Source: Takakia lepidozioides (taxonomy: Eukaryota > Streptophyta > Takakiopsida > Takakiales > Takakiaceae). Taken from it: 64,000 bases of DNA. Below are positions 36,424 through 49,479 of the stretch, one piece after another. Location: contig CM060731.1 in NCBI GenBank assembly GCA_030704615.1, forward strand, positions 65,328,756 through 65,392,755. Direction: 5' to 3'. The notes beneath the pieces are model-generated. The model was not told where the DNA came from and did no database searches. It saw nothing but the letters and a program-made list of their open reading frames with translations. Positions within the stretch are counted from its first letter, which is position 1, and every line of letters starts with the position of its first letter. The position numbers were made by a program, and so were the translations under genes.

Positions 36424-36610
36424 TTCTTTCCCTCGCACCAAATTACTATGTATATATTTACATATGCCCATGTTGAGGATTTTCAGGGTCCGCGGTTTAT
36501 TACTAGAGGGAAACCCATTTCTTTCCCTCGCACCAAATTACTAGCTATGCATATATTGACATATGCCCATGTTGAGGATTTTCAGCGCCCTGGGTAAATT
36601 ACTAGAGGGT
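36424..36610. repeat. 95-bp tandem duplication
   Basis: ctttccctcgcaccaaattact starts at 36426 and 36521. The shared part continues through catatgcccatgttgagg and attttcag to attactagaggg. The copies differ by few substitutions. Confidence 0.9.
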
Positions 36611-39600
36611 GAGTTGTTAGTTGCTACATCGCTATCTTTTTGCCTATCTACATATATTTGTGTGTGTGTATGTGTGCGCCGGATATTAGATTGGGAGTGG
36701 GGAGGCTACTTGGGGAGTTGCTAACTGTTATGAATATATATATACACATTTTTCAGAGTCCGGAGGTTGGATGGGGGGTGTTGCTAGGGTGCGATCCTCC
36801 GTAAGGGGGGTCTACAAGTACAATTCCAGAGGTGAAGCTCCGGGCCTTACTACGACACTATGATTGGCAATCGGCCATTGGAGAAGCCTGCCTTGCGAGT
36901 AATTAACAACACTAAACTTGCATATGTAGTTTTTGACCATTAGGATGATTGGGTTGGTGGGTTTCCGCGGAATTCATGGTGGTGATGCAATACCCCAATA
37001 CCTCACTATCTGGGCAAGATAGTAATAGTGTGTCATGTATGGTGGTAATATATGGCTTCCAGACAATCAATTCTGTTATTGGGTTGTTTTACCCATGCTG
37101 TCACTAATGTTTCCCTCTTCGGGCCCAACCCCCATCACACAATCAATTCTGTTATTTGGGGGTCACTAATTAGCCTTCTTAGTGCGGAACCCCAATCACA
37201 CTAGTATCACCAACTAAGTTAAGCCTTGGACTTGGAGCATCTTCCACAGCCCAACAAGGGGCTGCTACAATAACCCGCCTTCTCCCAATGGCTCTAGTAA
37301 TTTGTAATTCCCCCCAGGATTCAAACTGGTGCTCTAAAAAAAGCCAAGGAGAAGTGTGGGCAGTTGATAAGAAAAGAATGCTGTGCATTGAAAACTATAT
37401 TTTGAATGGTGGGCTATGAGGCGTAGAAGTAGTACAGTAAGTACTAAGTACCTTGGCTACAAGTAGAAGAAGACAAGACGAGAGAAGGGGAGAGAGAAAA
37501 TGGTGGGCGAGTAATGAGAGGAGGAGCAGTGGAGCAGACTCGCAGAGGGAGAAAAGCGGCGATGGAATGAATGAGCAGCGAGGGATGCAATAACTGAGCG
37601 CGTCAGCGCGGCGTGGGCTATCGTCAGCGCCGCTGCGCAGTGATGGCATGTGTCGGAGCATAGCGGCGCCTTCCGTGACTCCAACAAGTCTGACATCTCT
37701 CTCTCCCCCTCCTTTCCGCCTCCTTCCTCGCATGCCCTTTCCCTCCACCATCAGCAGCAGCACAGCATGATGCCACACACACCCCCCACCCGCACCCCAA
37801 CCTTTAAAGCGCCCACTTTCTTCCCTTGTCGGTGCAATTCGCCGGCCCTTGAAACCTGACGTTGAACGAGGACTGCCTTGGGGGGGGGCTCTGGGGATGT
37901 GAAAAAACCCAATATGCAACATCTTCTGTCTCTTCCCTGACTTTTACAGAGGAACGCTGTGGGTGTCATCCTTTGACTTCAATGCGGGTCAGATACCTGG
38001 TAAGGCATGTTTTACTGGCAAAACCATGTCTGACCGAAACGGCTACGCCAGGGAAGAACTCCCAATACTTGGGTCGCCTTGCCTAACTTGAAAAACAATA
38101 ACAGAAGAAAGAGGGTTTCCGGGAGAAAGAGAGATAGAGAGCAATTCCCAAAGTTGTAATTCTCTACCCGACTGAATCCAGGATTCGAGCTGCGCATGGA
38201 AGCACGCAATTCGACAAAAACTTTAGCAAGTCAGAGATGTGGGTAGGCCCCAGTAAAAACATCCAGGCATGTGACTTATAGTTCGTTGCAAAAGCTTTCA
38301 ACCCTCTCTCTTGTCCCAAGAAACTTCTCCCGGTGTACGAGGGGAACTAAAAGATCATGGGAATGTGATAAAAGTTGGAAGCATCTAAGCTTCTAGAATG
38401 CTAACCGACTTTCAAAATGTAAAGCGACCCACCACATATTTTTTCCTTTGTTCTTGTTGGTTTTGGGCAGGGGGGGGGGAAAGAAGAAAGGACTCACCCG
38501 GGACCTTTGAAAGCCAGATTAAAGAAGTAAGGAATAACCTCAAGGCACACAGGTTTAAGAACTGGAGTGATGCCATCAATGGCACGTCATGTTAGCCACC
38601 CAGGGTGGGAGTTCAGTTGGTGATAGTGCTTGGGTATTGATGGCTCGGCGGCTCGCCTAAGAGGAGGCTCCCACCATTGGATTTGTCTTCAATCCACTCT
38701 CATGGAGCTTGATGAAGTCTTCTTTGAAGTGGGTTCCAAGGCCCCACACACATAAGCTGCCGAAATACATGCAGAATAGCTTTTTTAACCGTTGTCAACA
38801 AAGGAAAGGACGAAAGGACATGTGGGCTGACACTGGATGGCAATGTGGCATGAGTTTGACTAACATAAACTGTGGTGGAACAGTGTAAGAAATGCCAACA
38901 GCCTGTAGAGCCCATGAAGTTATGACATGAGCCTCCTTTGCCTCCTTTGCTTTATGACGAGGAGGTTCATGTTCAGCTGCTGTATGAGTTCAGATATTTT
39001 AGGGTCCGTTCAGGCGGTGAGGCTCATAATACCATTCATTCACTCACACATCAATCTTTCCTGTTGTAGCCGTCGAAATGAGAAAACCAGCCCTAATGCC
39101 CACTATAGCAAGTAAATGCCCATGTTAGCCCTGACAAGCCACACTAACCTTCATAGTTCCACCATTGCTTCACCATTGCTTCATCAGTTCTGTGTTTTGC
39201 CACAAATTAAGATCCCACCCACCCTCATCATGATCATGCCAGTTACTAATGTCCACTTAAAACCCACCCGGCAAGTGAAGAATGAGAGTACTTATGGCCC
39301 ATTCTCTCACAGAGTGTTGAGATCTTGTTAGTGTTATCCGATGATTTTGAGTTAACAAGTAGTTTAAGAAGTCAACTGTTAGTTTAGCATCTAATGCTTG
39401 GGAATCCTGAGAGTTAAGTTCACACATGGGGAGACGGTATCATGGGTCAACTAAACATTTGTCGTTTCTGTAAGTTAGAATTAGAACTCTGATTTCTTAC
39501 TTTTTAGTAAAGGCTATCTCGTCTCATGATGATGTTTTGGCTCTAATGCATCACTGCTGGTGGGGCATGCAGAGATTGTGCATCTTTACCAATCCACTGC

Positions 39601-40030
39601 TGCCCAGTAGGAGTTCCAGCCCTAACATTCTATTTCTTAGAGATGATGTATCATTGCATCATAGTGACCCACTTTCATCCCCTGTGGTATCTGGTATCCC
39701 CTGTGGTGAGTGCTATATATCTATATGAGGAAGTGATGACGAAATACAAAAACAACACTTGGGTGCATGATACATCGCCAAGAAGACAAGCAGAGGAGAG
39801 AAGTCTGCTCTTGACAGGTGGTTAGAGCCATGAAATTTGTCAAATGACTGGGGGTCCCATTTTGAACTAGTCGATGTAATTAAACACAGTGTGAACTTAA
39901 AATATATGAGTTAAAGGCAATAACATAAACCATGTCTGAAGTGTGAACCACCATGTTAAGGTAAAGTGATGTCACCTAGCTTAACTTGCCCTTAACTTTA
40001 CCATGCACTAACACTGTGCCAATAGGGGGT
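36611..40030. other. Intergenic region without a supported gene
   Basis: Long minus-strand frames at 37395-37922 are Ser/Leu-rich with no domain. The stretch 37140-40030 shows no splice-compatible conserved exons. A G run is at 38469-38478. Nothing else is recognised. Confidence 0.4.
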
Positions 40031-40475
40031 CAGTTTTCCATTTTCTATTCAGTCCCTAGCAGGAACTTCCTCCCCAAAAATAGGAGGCTGTTCAAAAACA
40101 CAAAGTGGTTCCCAGTTCTCCATTTTTTATGCAGTCCCTAGCAGGAGCTTCTTCCCCAAATAGGAGGCTTCCTGACTGGGTTCAAACTTCAGACGTTCCA
40201 GTTCTCCATTTTTTGCACAGTCCCTAGCAGGAACTTCCTCCCCAAAAATATGAGGCTTTTCAAAAACACAAAGTGGCTCCCAGTTCTCCATTTTCTATGC
40301 AGTCCCAGCAGGAGCTTCCTCCCCAAATAGGAGGCTTCCCGACTGGGTTCAAAACCACGCTCCCAGTCCTCCAATTTTTTATACAGAATCTACCAAGAGC
40401 TTCCTCCCCAAATAGGAGGTTTCATGACTCAGTTCAAAGACACAAAGTGGCGCTCCCAGTCCTCCACTTGGCAAA
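40031..40475. repeat. ~82-bp tandem repeats in alternating dimers, about five copies
   Basis: The core agt(t/c)ctccat(t)tt...cagtccctagcagga(a/g)cttcctcccc followed by aaataggaggct recurs at about 40031, 40110, 40197, 40279 and 40362. Copies alternate between a type ending ttcaaaaacacaaagtgg and a type ending gactgggttcaaa, implying dimer-wise amplification. Confidence 0.88.
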
Positions 40476-40654
40476 TGTCAGAATCTTCATCATCATGTGT
40501 TAGTCCCCCTGCCCCAAATGATGGCTAGAGAGCCTCTAGGTCAAGACCAAAGACCCCTTCAACGTGGACTTCAACATGGAATGGTGATAGTTATAATTTT
40601 TCTGATCCTATGATGTGAGTGAAAAGCAAGTGGTGGTTGATTGGAAGTGATGTA

Positions 40655-41382
40655 CCGTCCGTGGACAACCGTTTAGGCATTTTTGTGCCTAATAATTATT
40701 TCAATCAATCAGACTGCTGAGGCATTTCAAAATGAAAGTGCCCAACCAATTCTGGGAATTTTTCAGATTTTGGCCTAATTGTTTGGAAACTATGGCCTAA
40801 TGCCTAAAAATTCGAGCAAAAAACTTGCAAGCCTCTTCTCATGTTGTTTGTAATAAGATGAAAATTTCATTTGAACAAAAATCAATACAAATATATGCGT
40901 GCGGAGATAACTTCCTACAAATAGCAATCTATTTGCGAGAGCTCCATGTAACTTCGAAAGGCCCCCGCATGGACTCGACAATGTCATCATATTCATCCTC
41001 CTCGCTAATCATCATGATCTCTCCACTACCTCGTCCACCACATTGAGATCAAGGATATCCTCATTTTCAATGTGCAGATTTGCAAGACATCTACACATAG
41101 TTTCCTCTACACTAAGGTCAAGGTAGAAATCATCATTCACTGCAAACAAATTGGTTACAAAATTGGCTCGCATAGCTTCTCCCTGGAAAGTGTGCTCCGT
41201 AAAATCCCACATTGTTCCCACGTAAAACCCCACATTGTTCCCACCCAGAGACAATCATGTCCGTACAATAAATGTTTTCTCTTCTTATGTGCCTAATTCT
41301 AAAAACTTATAGCATGAAGGTGCCTAATGTGAGAAATGGTTTGAGAAAATTAATTATCGCCTAAATGGTTGTCCAGGGACGG
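40655..41382. mobile_element. 728-bp MITE-like element with TA flanks
   Basis: The ends form an inverted repeat: left CCGTCCGTGGACAACCGTTT at 40655, right (reverse complement) CCGTCCCTGGACAACCATTT ending at 41382, each extending into AGGC. Both are flanked by TA (40653-40654 and 41383-41384), as for Tc1/mariner-Stowaway insertions. Internal minus frames (e.g. NVVDEVVERS, EDEYDDIVESMRGPFEV) are short and not a recognisable transposase, so it is likely non-autonomous. Confidence 0.7.
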
Positions 41383-41384
41383 TA

Positions 41385-42613
41385 TACATATTTGTGTGCC
41401 TTGTCATGATATTATGTTTGTTGTGATTCCCTCACAATCCACTCACATTGCCTCATCCATATACCCTTTGTCGTGGATGACTCTAGATATGTAGAAATAG
41501 ACAAATACTGCAACAGTCCTATTCACACTGTTCAAGTGGTATTCTTCTTAAAGATTCAACCAAAAGTATAGGGATTCAATAGTTTAATCTCTAGCCATCC
41601 ATAGTCATAAAAATGGGGCTCTTTCATGCCCAAACCAGCATGGGATTCATGCAAAGCTCGATGTATTGATCAACCACAACTTTGCGTGGAGGCTTGCAAA
41701 TAGTCATATCATATAGTGTGGTTGAAACAAGTTTGCAACCCAAGTACACGCACTTCAATATGCAAAATTGACTGTGAACTTAGCAAGAGGATATTCCAGC
41801 TCCTGATGGTTTACCACACATAGACCAAGATTTCTATAAGAACCTCATCAAAGTGGGCATATTATGTAGGTAGAGCCATCCTCTATGGACAACTAGCCTA
41901 GTCCTCTCAGTAACTGTTGCTAGAGAATATACAAAAATCATGTCTATTTCAACCCAGAGAAAAAGCCTGTTACATGTGTTGCTGTAAGGACCTTCACATG
42001 TACTGCACCTGGAGATGCAGCATCAATACTTGACTAAAATCTGCATGTACAGAAAAGCCAACGTGACTACACCAAGTGCCCATATATACCTTTGACGAGA
42101 TTTCCATACCAACAGGACAAAAATGTCAAATGAATGTATTGCATCTGAGGTGGTCCTATTTCCAAACCATTGATTGCCAGAACAAGCAGATGCACGACAT
42201 AACCTTCCCAAAGGTCAATTTGCCAGCTAGCCACCACAATTTCACAGCCCGACCATGCAAAGCTGCATTTTTTCCCAAGGTGTCAAAAGAGTCAACAAAG
42301 GTGACCTCGTACATGTGTGAGGATGCCCAATACCTGTCAAGGCAATTGCCGGGCTTGCATGGCTGTCATGCACACCAAAAATCTTGCATGCAGATGGAAG
42401 TACTGGACAAATGAACAGGATCAAATTTGAGGGACAGCAAATTGAACCCAAAGATTCCTGCCTGGAGCGCCTCATTTGGGCTCGTGTGTAAAGGGGGCAA
42501 CTGACCTACCTCCACGATTGAATGGAGCTATCACATATCACCTGCTCCCTTTCAGTGGGGCTGATGAGAAAGGCATCTCAACCTAAAATGTGTGCAATAA
42601 ATCATGGCCCAAA
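41385..42613. other. Intergenic region, 3' flank of the Nudix gene
   Basis: No gene is supported on either strand; open frames are short and lack motifs. The minus-strand 3' UTR of the Nudix gene should lie at the right end. Confidence 0.4.
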
Positions 42614-44557
42614 TTAGGCAAACGGCATGGCAAAATCAGGAGATGCTGCAGGCAGCACTGTTGATGACGAAGATGCACAGCCCAAATAGGCAATACATTG
42701 ATCAAGTGCTCCCCGCATCCAATCATGGCGACACTGCTCGATGGCTTCTGCCACTGCAAACTGCAGCCCACCACTTGCCCCCACCCCAGGGGCCTTTATC
42801 AGCAAGATCCAAACACACCTAACTTCATGTGGCTAACTTTGTGTGGCTATTGACAATGTTTGTCATTGCAAAACCTAAACCCCACATGGTCCACATATGA
42901 TTTACACAAACAATTGCACCCATCAACATCACTCATTATCTACATCGGAATAAAATAGCGCCAGAGATACTCTACTGAGAAAAAGTTATCACCAACAAAA
43001 GTAACTGGGAGATTTATTTCTGCCTCAACAAACTTATGGAAGAGCATATCCACTTGCACAAGGTGCCAAATCAAGGATGATTGGCTGCCCTATTGGGCCA
43101 TCAAAATGGCACATAAGCTCAGTATCTTACTTGGCATCCACCTAGGAATAAAATAGTGCTGCAGATACTCCAATGAGAAAAACTTATCACCAACAAAAGC
43201 GACTTGGATCTTAATTTCTGCCTCAACAAACTTATGAAAGAGCATATCCACTTGCACGCAGTCCCAGATCAAGAGAATGATTGCCTGACCATTGTTACAG
43301 AATTGTTGGGCAATCAAATGGGAAAGTAAGCTCGGTATCCCCACTTTGCACATTCTAAGGTTTCTTGGTCTCATCCAAAACAGATTAAGAACACCTGAGT
43401 CCAGACACAGCTCCAGAAAACAATTCCAACAACGCAGCTGTAGGATGCAGCCAAGAAAATATAGCCATCAAGCATTGTGATGAAAGTACTAAGAACTCAC
43501 CCATTGTCGTTGGCGAACATGCTCTTCAGGCCAGGAATCGAGTTGCTCAGTGACAGCCATTGCAAACATGTGAGCACGACAGAGCCCCTCTGGACAAAAA
43601 TCTCCTTGTTGGCGCTTGCTCTTGAAATCCCAGGACCCCAGCTTTCCCTGCACAGACTCATCTGTCTACATTCATCCACCCTGAAGCTAACTTGAAACTC
43701 ACCTAATTATAAACAAATTACAAGTAGAATCCTCCTCGTGCATACAACAAAGTTTCCACATATGGGGAGGCACAAAACACAGGATTTGACTCTACAGCTG
43801 GCCATCACTCTATGCCATCCCTCCTTCCCTCGGTGATGAAACCTTATCATACAGAAAAGCACATATGTGTCTGATCATGTATGATGAACATATGGTTATC
43901 ATCCGCCTTTTCTAAACAACGGCAGTGTTAGGAGGTTCTCGTACCTGGAGAAGGCCACGAACACCAGCCTCTTCAAGTGCTTCTCGGCAAGCTGCCTCTT
44001 CTACAGTCTCATCCGTCTCCCAACCACCCTGGAAATGGATAGCAACAGAACAAAATGCAACAACACTCACACTCCAAATCATATCATTTGCAATAAACTG
44101 CAAATCAAGAGAACTTTGATACAACCACTAGCTAACATAAAAAGCCCAGAGAAACAAGTATCCAAACCAGTATTATTCTCTTTGCTGAAAATGTTGGTAG
44201 GGCTGGGACTTGCAGAATAAAGGAAAAAAAAACCAGGTAAACTGGGCAATCTGGTCACTACAAACTTGACTGTAGTGTACACCAGAATTCAGCTGACTGT
44301 AACAACACCATGCCTCTAACCAAAGGCTGTAAACAGCAAACGACAGAGTAGCCATGCATAGGCCAGGAAATACTCAGCCAGCCAATAGCAGTAGATGAGG
44401 TTTTCAAGTTGTACTCCACAAACAAGACATTTCAGTTTATGGATTTTTGGGGTTATGGACCTTGGGAAATAGAAGGCCTTCGCCTCTCTGTGATGTGATC
44501 ATAAGAACTTCCACTATCTTGCCATCTCCGGCTGGGGTATACCTGTATGGTATGCAC
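42614..44557 (-). CDS. Nudix hydrolase (DIPP-like), 5' exon not found
   Basis: Four minus-strand exons join in phase: 44461-44557 (CIPYRYTPAGDGKIVEVLMI, ending GEGLLFPK), 43945-44028, 43501-43647 and 42614-42760. All internal introns are GT-AG. Exon 43945-44028 is exactly the Nudix box: GGWETDETVEEAACREALEE then AGV, fitting Gx5Ex7REUxEExGU with every catalytic residue present. The following exon reads WDFKSKRQQGDFCPEGLCRA, and the last has EAIEQCRHDWMRGALDQC, both typical of plant NUDT4/12/13/16-18/21-type diphosphoinositol/diadenosine polyphosphate hydrolases. About 157 residues are covered; the missing N-terminal exon should end in phase 2 (..GG) upstream of 44557. Likely removes pyrophosphate from inositol pyrophosphates or dinucleotides; substrate is inferred from subfamily only. 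Confidence 0.87.
42945..43290. repeat. 197-bp-spaced duplication inside a Nudix intron
   Basis: The segment with ggaataaaatag(c/t)gc, gagaaaaa(g/c)ttatcaccaac, ttctgcctcaacaaactt and gagcatatccacttgcac occurs at about 42950-43089 and 43145-43290. On the minus strand the right copy reads VEAEIKIQVAFVGDKFFSLE, coding-like but unrecognised. Confidence 0.8.
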
Positions 44558-47237
44558 CTGCGCACCCTCCTCCCCAGGTCATCATTCATAATACCCGAAC
44601 CAATGCTCTTTAGGCACCAGAGGCATAAATGCTCAATCTAAAGTACAGTAATTAATCCTAAGAATGGGACCTCAAAATGATCATACAGGACCATGCAATG
44701 CTGTAAATCCAACCTAGGAAGACCATAACCACATTATACCAACAACAACGCTGAGGAAACAAAGGGCAAGAACCAATCTTTCAGGACCAAACTCTGGCGT
44801 TTCATCACTTCTGCTACAAAATTAATAGTAAGACAACATGTCTGTCCCCCATGACCACAGAGCACCTGATCCCACCCACCTAGGGAGATAAAGAGAAGGT
44901 GGGGTCGAAAGTTGAAGCAAAAATCCAGGGGCAGGTTATTGAAAGACAGTGACGAACTCTACCAATCAGGATGCAAAATTTGCTCTCAAAACTTTTTGCT
45001 GAAATTCAAGCCTTCGAAGATATTTGCTATTGGAAAGAGTCACAATATGTATTTTTCCAAATTATTGGGGATAGAAAGCGGGAGTGATCTCAAGAAACTG
45101 CCCAGCCACTGTCAAAATGACAATAACCTTCCGTTCTTCTAATTCTTCAGGACGGATCACTACCCGTCCTGGCAGGTACATTGTTAGTACAATAAGAGCA
45201 ATCACTACACCTCGAACCTGAACCCCTTGAGCGTCCTGGAACTAGTTAGTGTTGGGTCACGTACAAACCTAAAGTGGTCTCCAGCAAACATAAACATTGT
45301 CCATTCCCCATCACAAGTAAAGATCAAGAGCGTAGAGGGCGCACCCGGCAACAAGGCGATATCCAAGTTCGTAACGCTGTTGATGACGTCCTGTTCGCGC
45401 CACCAATGCTGTCATGCTGAAAACTCCAGAGAGGTCTCTTCCTCCAATCTATATCTATACTTTCAACAGAAAGGTCCTCCTTAAAATCGCAACATGACTC
45501 TTGAGGGTGTTACCTTCGACCCTTTTATCGAGTCGCCATCTCAAGGGACTCCATATATTTTTAACAAAAGGAAAAGGCAGTCATGCTAGTGAATCTACAT
45601 ACGCAGATGAGGACTCTTCCACAAATAGGAAACTTTATGCCACAGCGAAAAAGAACATTCCTTTTCTCAACTCCGTCTAATTCATTCCAGGTCCACCACT
45701 CAGCTCTAGCTGCACGAGATCATAGTACTCAAGGGACTCCCGTCTAATAGGGGATTCTGACGTGAAAAAAAATTCCTCTCAAACTTATTTCCTGGATCTT
45801 GGCATTCGGACCTCCGACGGTACATGCTTACGATGCTCCATGCATGGCTGCAGCCCCGCTTGACGCTTACCACGTCCACTTCGCTCATCGATGTCACGGC
45901 TACCCCCTGCAAGAAAGAAACTGGAAGAGTGGCTCTCCTGAACCATCGGAGGGCCAACCCTAACCCTATTCCGAATGAGAGCAGCGGCCAATCCTGTAGC
46001 TTAACGGTCGCCTTTGCCTCGTCCAATTGCATTCTATTGCATGCATCTTCTTACGTGACCACTCTCTGTCACATGCAGACAGACCTTTTGTTGGAAATCC
46101 TCATCATCTAGTCAGCAGAAGCTGTGCGATGGGCATCAGACATGAATGACGCGGTGCAACCATCCCTGGATCATGACTTGTGGGCGATCTTGCAGAGCTC
46201 ACAATGTGATGAGATCAGTTGTGGGTTGTGCGTTTTGTTTACGCGGCCATACCAGATGCTGCAGAGCAAGGCTTTGGGGAAGAACGAGCAACTCCAGCGG
46301 TCTTACTTCCTGCTGCATAGGACGTGGATCGTCCCCCACTCTTCCCACCGCAATGCGACTTGTTGCCTCCTCCTCTTCCCCCGCTGTCCCGACAGAGGGC
46401 TGCCTTTGCGTGGATTTTACTTGATGTCGACTACATTCCAGGGAGGGAGATGAAGCCTGGCCGAGCTGCAATTGGAGGAGGCACAGTCAGCAGCAGGGTG
46501 GTATTGTTGGGTGTGAGCATGTCGGAGCTCTCCCATTTGCATCAGCTGCTGATTTGCTGTTTTTGGAGTTTTCTTTAGCTTCATGGTGAATGGCGTCTGC
46601 GAGGTAAGGAACACTTTTGACATAGTGACATGAATGAAACTGCAATGCTCCTCTTAACTTGCCGAGCCTTAGGACATCTGAGACAGCGGAGGGAGATGAT
46701 ACCTATATGTAAGGATATTCTTTAACTATGTATGTTTGTGATTCTTGACTCTGGTAGATGCCCAAGTGTATATCCAATACAGTGAATGTCGATTGCTCAC
46801 GTGTAACATCTGGATCGAAGTGCATTGTCGAATTTGTAAAGCCTGAGATTGCTCAATTTCCGCAGAATATCTTTTTAAGATTCTGAAGTTCTCTTTCTTA
46901 ACTCATGTCAAGACTGTCCTCCTCTAGATGAGTTTCATTGAAGCTACTTGAGGAGTTTAAGTTAGGATTTGTCTAGGTACTAGGAAGGACCCATAGGACA
47001 GCCTAAACTGCCAGTAAGGAAGTGAGAATGAGTGATTGCACACGACTGGCATCTGACATGTACTTCTTTCGATGCAAAGCGTCCTGAATATGTATTTCGG
47101 AGACTGAACTTCAGATACCCAACTCTCCTTGTCTTTTAGTGCAGCCTTAAGCAGAAAGGTGGACTGGGTAAAGAAAGAGTTAGACGTAGGGTTATTCTTT
47201 GTTGGATTTGCGACTCTTATGTGGCATGAACGTGATT
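44558..47237. other. Region between Nudix gene and tRNA remnant
   Basis: The missing Nudix first exon and promoter should be here on the minus strand; I could not place them. A minus frame at 45706-46032 (MQLDEAKATVKLQDWPLLSF) and a plus frame at 46124-46453 are open but without recognised domains. Confidence 0.35.
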
Positions 47238-47275
47238 GAAGATCTGAAGGCCGCGTTCGATCCACCCTCACCGCA
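47238..47275 (+). pseudogene. tRNA-Phe 3'-half remnant
   Basis: The 38 bases from gaagatctgaagg through cgcg, ttcgatccac and ctcaccgca match the anticodon-to-3'-end half of plant tRNA-Phe(GAA), with a 2-nt deletion and a few substitutions. The 5' half to the left is unrecognisable or heavily diverged. It also overlaps an open frame (47199-47399), which is therefore doubtful as a gene. Confidence 0.7.
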
Positions 47276-49479
47276 CGCTTTACGGGTGATGGAATGTACA
47301 AAAGCGGTAGCGACGATCTTGCAGAAAAACTTTCTTGCAAGGTTTGTAGCTTCGAAGGGCAGTGTGGGTGAGGGAGTGATTCCAAGCTTCGCAAAGTAGA
47401 AAAATTCATAACACATTTTGGTGTTATAATCATTCAAAAGCGTTCTGTGCTGCGGTTGTTCTTCTGTTCACTGCAGTTTGCATCGTTGTCGTCTGAGTTT
47501 GAGCTCGGCCTTTGATTTCGCAGTCAGCTCCCGGGAAAGGAAACGAACATATAAATTTACGTCAGCATCTTGAAGTGCTCCTGCAATGGGAAAGGTCTCC
47601 CATGATCCCCCATCCACCAACGTACTCCTGCTGAAATCAATCTGGTTAATCAAGCATAGACAACTTAGAATGAAAGCGTGAGCTTCACCATCCCAAATTG
47701 ACAATGGTAGGAAGCGTGCAGTGAGAGAAGAGGATGGGCAATTGCAATTTCGTGACCTGATCTTTTCAATGTTGAATGTGCGTTGTAGGATACATGTGGG
47801 TTCTCACAAAGACAACAGCATTGAAAGAATGCTTCAAGCGCATTGGGATTCGGTGCATGACGACATAGACTGTCTTTCAATAGAGGGTAAGGATGGACCA
47901 AGAGAAACTGTGACTTCAGACTGCAGAACAGGTTAGGCCATATATCAAGATTACAGAACTCAGGGCACCGCTGGCAGGCGCTGAGACAGCTGCAATGTAT
48001 TAGGAGAGTCGCTCCCTGAAGCTTTTGAACCAAAGAAAAAGTTATAACAAAAGGCACAATTCCAGCACTTGTAAGCCACAAAGACTGCCTACTGTAAGAC
48101 ATTTGAGACTTCCTTGAAACGGCCCTAGTAGTGGAGGATGTTGTGGTTGTAAGGACCAGAAAGTTTCTATTGTTGGCCACTTGGAGAGGAGATGATGGCT
48201 AAAGATTTGTTGTTCTGCGGAGAATTCAAGCATAGTATTGTGCACCAAACTGAATGCAATTTGGAGGCACTACTAGAAAGCTTAGATGATGGAGGACACC
48301 CATAGATTTGTGTACAGGCATGTCACGATTACTGAGATGTGTGTTTTCCACATGTAGGTAGCAAGAGTTTATACTTTGGCAGGGATGATATCTGAGTTGC
48401 TTTATGTTAAATCGTTATGCAATTATTTTCTCCGAGCATTTGGATTGGGAGCCATAGCAACCAAGATCCACTCATGTTTGCAGCTTGGGTCATGTCTAGC
48501 ACATAAAAAGACGGTATAGAACCAAACTAGTCAAAGCCATTTTCAATTTCAGAGATCAAAGAGAGCAAGGACCAAGCCCATTGGTACCCGCTGATCTCAA
48601 ATATGTAAATCAGACTACAATGTGGTGCTGGTGCTCCCAACACTCAAACAATAAGAAACTATCATGGGCAGTGGCCACTCACAATGGAAGTTGCTTGAAA
48701 TCTTCTTCTGCTGACCCAAAATCGTGGTCAGTTTCAATGGCCTGTAACCAAGTATGTCCGAATCCCCTTTCCAACATTAGGTTGGCTAGTTGTAGAGTGC
48801 TCCATGAAGCACACCCATAGGGATGCTAATGTGTTGGGAGGATTCCAACCTGGACAATTAGCAATTTCAACTGCTGAAGAGACACCAACCAATAATCATC
48901 CCTTCATCAATTCCCCGGACTCTGCCAGCAACCGCATCAACTTGTCACCACTAAATCACTCTAATGTCAGACCTCGCATCCTCATCCCTTCCGAAGCGGC
49001 CAATGTTCGCAGGACATGTGGTACCCTTCGTAACAATGGATGCCTACAATCACCATGCTGCTTTCATGGGGGCCAACCCACCGGACTCCAAAGTGATCGG
49101 GGGTAATATTCAAGACAGGTTTGTTGAGACTCCTGTGCAATCAGGAAGTTGGATGGTTCTCAGTCAGCTAGCGGCAACAGATCTCTTTGATAAATTGTAG
49201 TTGTCATGCACATCTGGTTGAACCCACTATAGTAAAGTGGGTGTCACTCTTCAACTACCCAAAGTGTGGGTTGGCAGACAGTCACCCTTCATGTAAATAA
49301 ATGTCAACAATAAATTTCCAATGACGGAGAACGCACCTTGACCTTCAGGACCTCTCTTTGGTCTGATAGGACCGTACGTCTGACTGTACAAATGGATGGT
49401 AGTACATAAACCAGCAAGATAATGGCCCGAACAACCATGATGCAGCCATGATGCAGAACACCTAAGCACGTTGCATGTG
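47276..49479. other. Intergenic region without a supported gene
   Basis: Short frames at 47468-47704 (minus) and 48581-49200 (plus) show no domains or splice-compatible neighbours. The 3' UTR of the lipase gene should occupy the right end. Confidence 0.35.

Noticed and set aside
37395-37922. 175-codon minus ORF as a gene
   Set aside because: Ser/Leu-rich low complexity, no domain, no splice neighbours.
47199-47399. Plus ORF MLDLRLLCGMNVIEDL as a gene
   Set aside because: It reads through the tRNA-Phe remnant, so the frame is probably fortuitous.
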